This document shows, piece after piece, positions 6,448 through 7,007 of a stretch of DNA of 7,007 nt. The DNA lies in contig DJXC01000050.1 in assembly GCA_002449575.1 (NCBI GenBank), positions 1 through 7,007 on the forward strand. Direction: 5' to 3'. The position numbers were made by a program, and so were the translations under genes. Numbering within the stretch: position 1 is the stretch's first letter; every line of letters starts with the position of its first letter. The notes below the pieces were generated by a model. That model saw only the letters and a program-made list of their open reading frames with translations. It was not told where the DNA came from and ran no database searches. The stretch comes from Ruminococcus sp. UBA7014. Its GTDB lineage: Bacteria; Bacillota; Clostridia; Oscillospirales; Ruminococcaceae.

Positions 6448-6494
6448 CTGCAAAACATCCTTATAAAAAAATCTTTCTCTGTAAAATTTCCGGA

Positions 6495-6725
6495 TTACTT
6501 GACAATGTACTTTTCAATCTGAGCGAAAAGTTCTTCTGCGTCTTCTGTATGCGCACGAAGTTCAATCGGACTTGTCAAATCCAGACTATAGATACCCATG
6601 ATAGATTTTGCATCAACGATATAGCGACCGGAAACGAGGTCAATATCAAATGCAAACTTAGAAATTGTATTCACGAAAGTCTGCACATCAGCAAAACCGA
6701 CTAACTGAATTTTTGTTGTTGTCAT
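6495..6725 (-). CDS. HPr-like protein lacking the phosphotransfer histidine
   Basis: A 76-aa protein with the HPr fold of the phosphotransferase system. The second half is clearly HPr: DAKSIMGIYSLDL at residues 38-50 holds Ser41, equivalent to Ser46, the site phosphorylated by HPr kinase in Firmicutes. The N-terminal active-site segment, normally GLHARPA with His15, is replaced by LVGFADVQTFVN and contains no histidine, so transfer of phosphate from enzyme I cannot occur in the normal way. It resembles Crh of Bacillus in principle, a regulatory HPr paralogue without His15, and belongs, from memory, to a type found widely in Clostridia. A role in carbon-source control through CcpA-like regulators is an inference. 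AGGAGG lies 8 nt before the ATG. The gene stands alone with its own promoter at 6809-6837 and ends at a convergent hairpin. Confidence 0.9.
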   Translation of the reverse strand: MTTTKIQLVGFADVQTFVNTISKFAFDIDLVSGRYIVDAKSIMGIYSLDLTSPIELRAHTEDAEELFAQIEKYIVK

Positions 6726-6781
6726 AAAACCTACCTCCTAAAAAATGTTCCTGCGGGTTTTCTTTCTCTTTTTTCCTTGTG

Positions 6782-6803
6782 TACGGCTTTTTCTCTTGCC
6801 GTA
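6782..6803 (-). other. Possible 5'-end stem-loop in the HPr-like mRNA
   Basis: TACGGC (6782-6787) and GCCGTA (6798-6803) form a 6-bp stem with a 10-nt loop. The predicted transcription start of the HPr-like gene is near 6802, so the hairpin would sit at the very 5' end of the message, about 55 nt before the start codon. Such positions can stabilise mRNA; it does not cover the ribosome binding site. Confidence 0.4.
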
Positions 6804-6808
6804 ACTAA

Positions 6809-6837
6809 AGCATATCACGAAACAGCCGAAATGTCAA
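6809..6837 (-). promoter_or_regulatory. Promoter for the HPr-like gene
   Basis: On the minus strand: a perfect TTGACA (6832-6837), a 17-bp spacer, and TATGCT (6809-6814, four of six consensus bases). The start would be near 6802, giving a leader of about 75 nt. Confidence 0.8.
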
Positions 6838-7007
6838 GAGATTCCGGTAAAATTCAGCGTTTCGACACAAGAGGGGTGACAGTCTGCGGAATTTTTTATA
6901 CACCTTTCATATGGGCAGCATAGAATTCCGGAAACGGCAGTATTCTGTGATTTCAGGCAGCAGTCGCCTAAACGTCATATGTCGTCATTTTTCAGGAATT
7001 TATATGC
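6838..7007. other. Right-edge region without an assignable gene
   Basis: These 170 bases upstream of the HPr-like promoter show no convincing gene. Short open stretches on both strands lack ribosome binding sites or recognisable sequence. They may include the tail of a neighbouring gene whose body is outside the window. Two CCGG motifs occur here too. Confidence 0.5.

Noticed and set aside
6465..6471. Run of seven A (T on the minus strand) after the HPr-like gene as a terminator tail.
   Set aside because: No stable GC-rich stem precedes it on the minus strand; the 11-bp hairpin at 6420-6447 is the better candidate.
6861..6867. TTCGACA (reverse complement TGTCGAA), a Spo0A-box-like heptamer upstream of the HPr-like promoter.
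   Set aside because: The same heptamer also occurs inside genes at 447-453, 841-847 and 5856-5862, so it is common here and its position upstream is not evidence of Spo0A control.
6912..6983. Minus-strand 23-codon ORF beginning MTFRRLLPEITEY.
   Set aside because: It reads like protein but has no ribosome binding site, and a stop lies two codons upstream of its ATG.
6911..7007. Plus-strand frame from an ATG at 6911 open to the right edge.
   Set aside because: No ribosome binding site, no recognisable protein sequence, and only 32 codons visible.
6975..7007. Minus-strand frame of ten codons ending in TGA, possibly the tail of a gene to the right (ends FLKNDDI).
   Set aside because: Ten codons cannot be told from chance. 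It can be decided only with sequence beyond 7007.

Overview
The window reads as ordinary, single-copy chromosome from a moderately AT-rich, low-GC Gram-positive anaerobe. A Clostridia member of the Ruminococcus/Oscillospiraceae type is most likely. This rests on strong AGGAGG-like ribosome binding sites, sigma-A-type TTGACA/TATAAT promoters, the short (445 aa) bacterial glucose-6-phosphate isomerase, the DUF177-rpmF pair, a clostridial type of HPr protein without its catalytic histidine, and a small P-loop protein family common in Clostridia. The genus is an inference. I see no mobile element, CRISPR array, tRNA or rRNA.

Layout, following transcription on the minus strand from right to left. 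At the right edge (6726-7007) is a leader region with a good promoter for a 76-aa HPr-like protein (6495-6725). A shared convergent hairpin (6420-6447) separates it from the only plus-strand gene, a secreted DacF/PBP5-type D,D-carboxypeptidase homologue (5299-6414). The 219-bp gap at 5080-5298 is a divergent control region: it holds a promoter for pgi on the minus strand and repeats in front of the carboxypeptidase gene. Next come pgi (3742-5079) and a small P-loop NTPase (3307-3711), 30 nt apart and probably cotranscribed. A perfect-consensus promoter (3248-3276) then drives DUF177/YceD (2733-3200) and rpmF (2525-2710), ending at an intrinsic terminator (2469-2503). Beyond the terminator lies a tight cluster: an unrecognised 59-aa ORF (2224-2403), gpsA (1167-2198) and a fused Nudix-MutY DNA repair gene that starts at 1154 and runs off the left edge.

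Functionally the window mixes central sugar metabolism and its control (pgi, HPr-like), phospholipid precursor supply (gpsA), ribosome parts (rpmF with YceD), cell wall processing (the Dac homologue) and oxidative DNA damage repair (Nudix-MutY). rpmF and YceD lie near a phospholipid gene, as in many bacteria, but plsX, the usual next gene, is absent and a terminator separates the groups.

The points most worth a second look are: the N-terminal Nudix domain fused in frame to MutY; the carboxypeptidase homologue with altered SxN and KTG motifs; the HPr-like protein that keeps the regulatory serine but has lost the phosphotransfer histidine; and a striking excess of CCGG/TCCGGA across coding and non-coding DNA. 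None of these amounts to a demonstrated new system.
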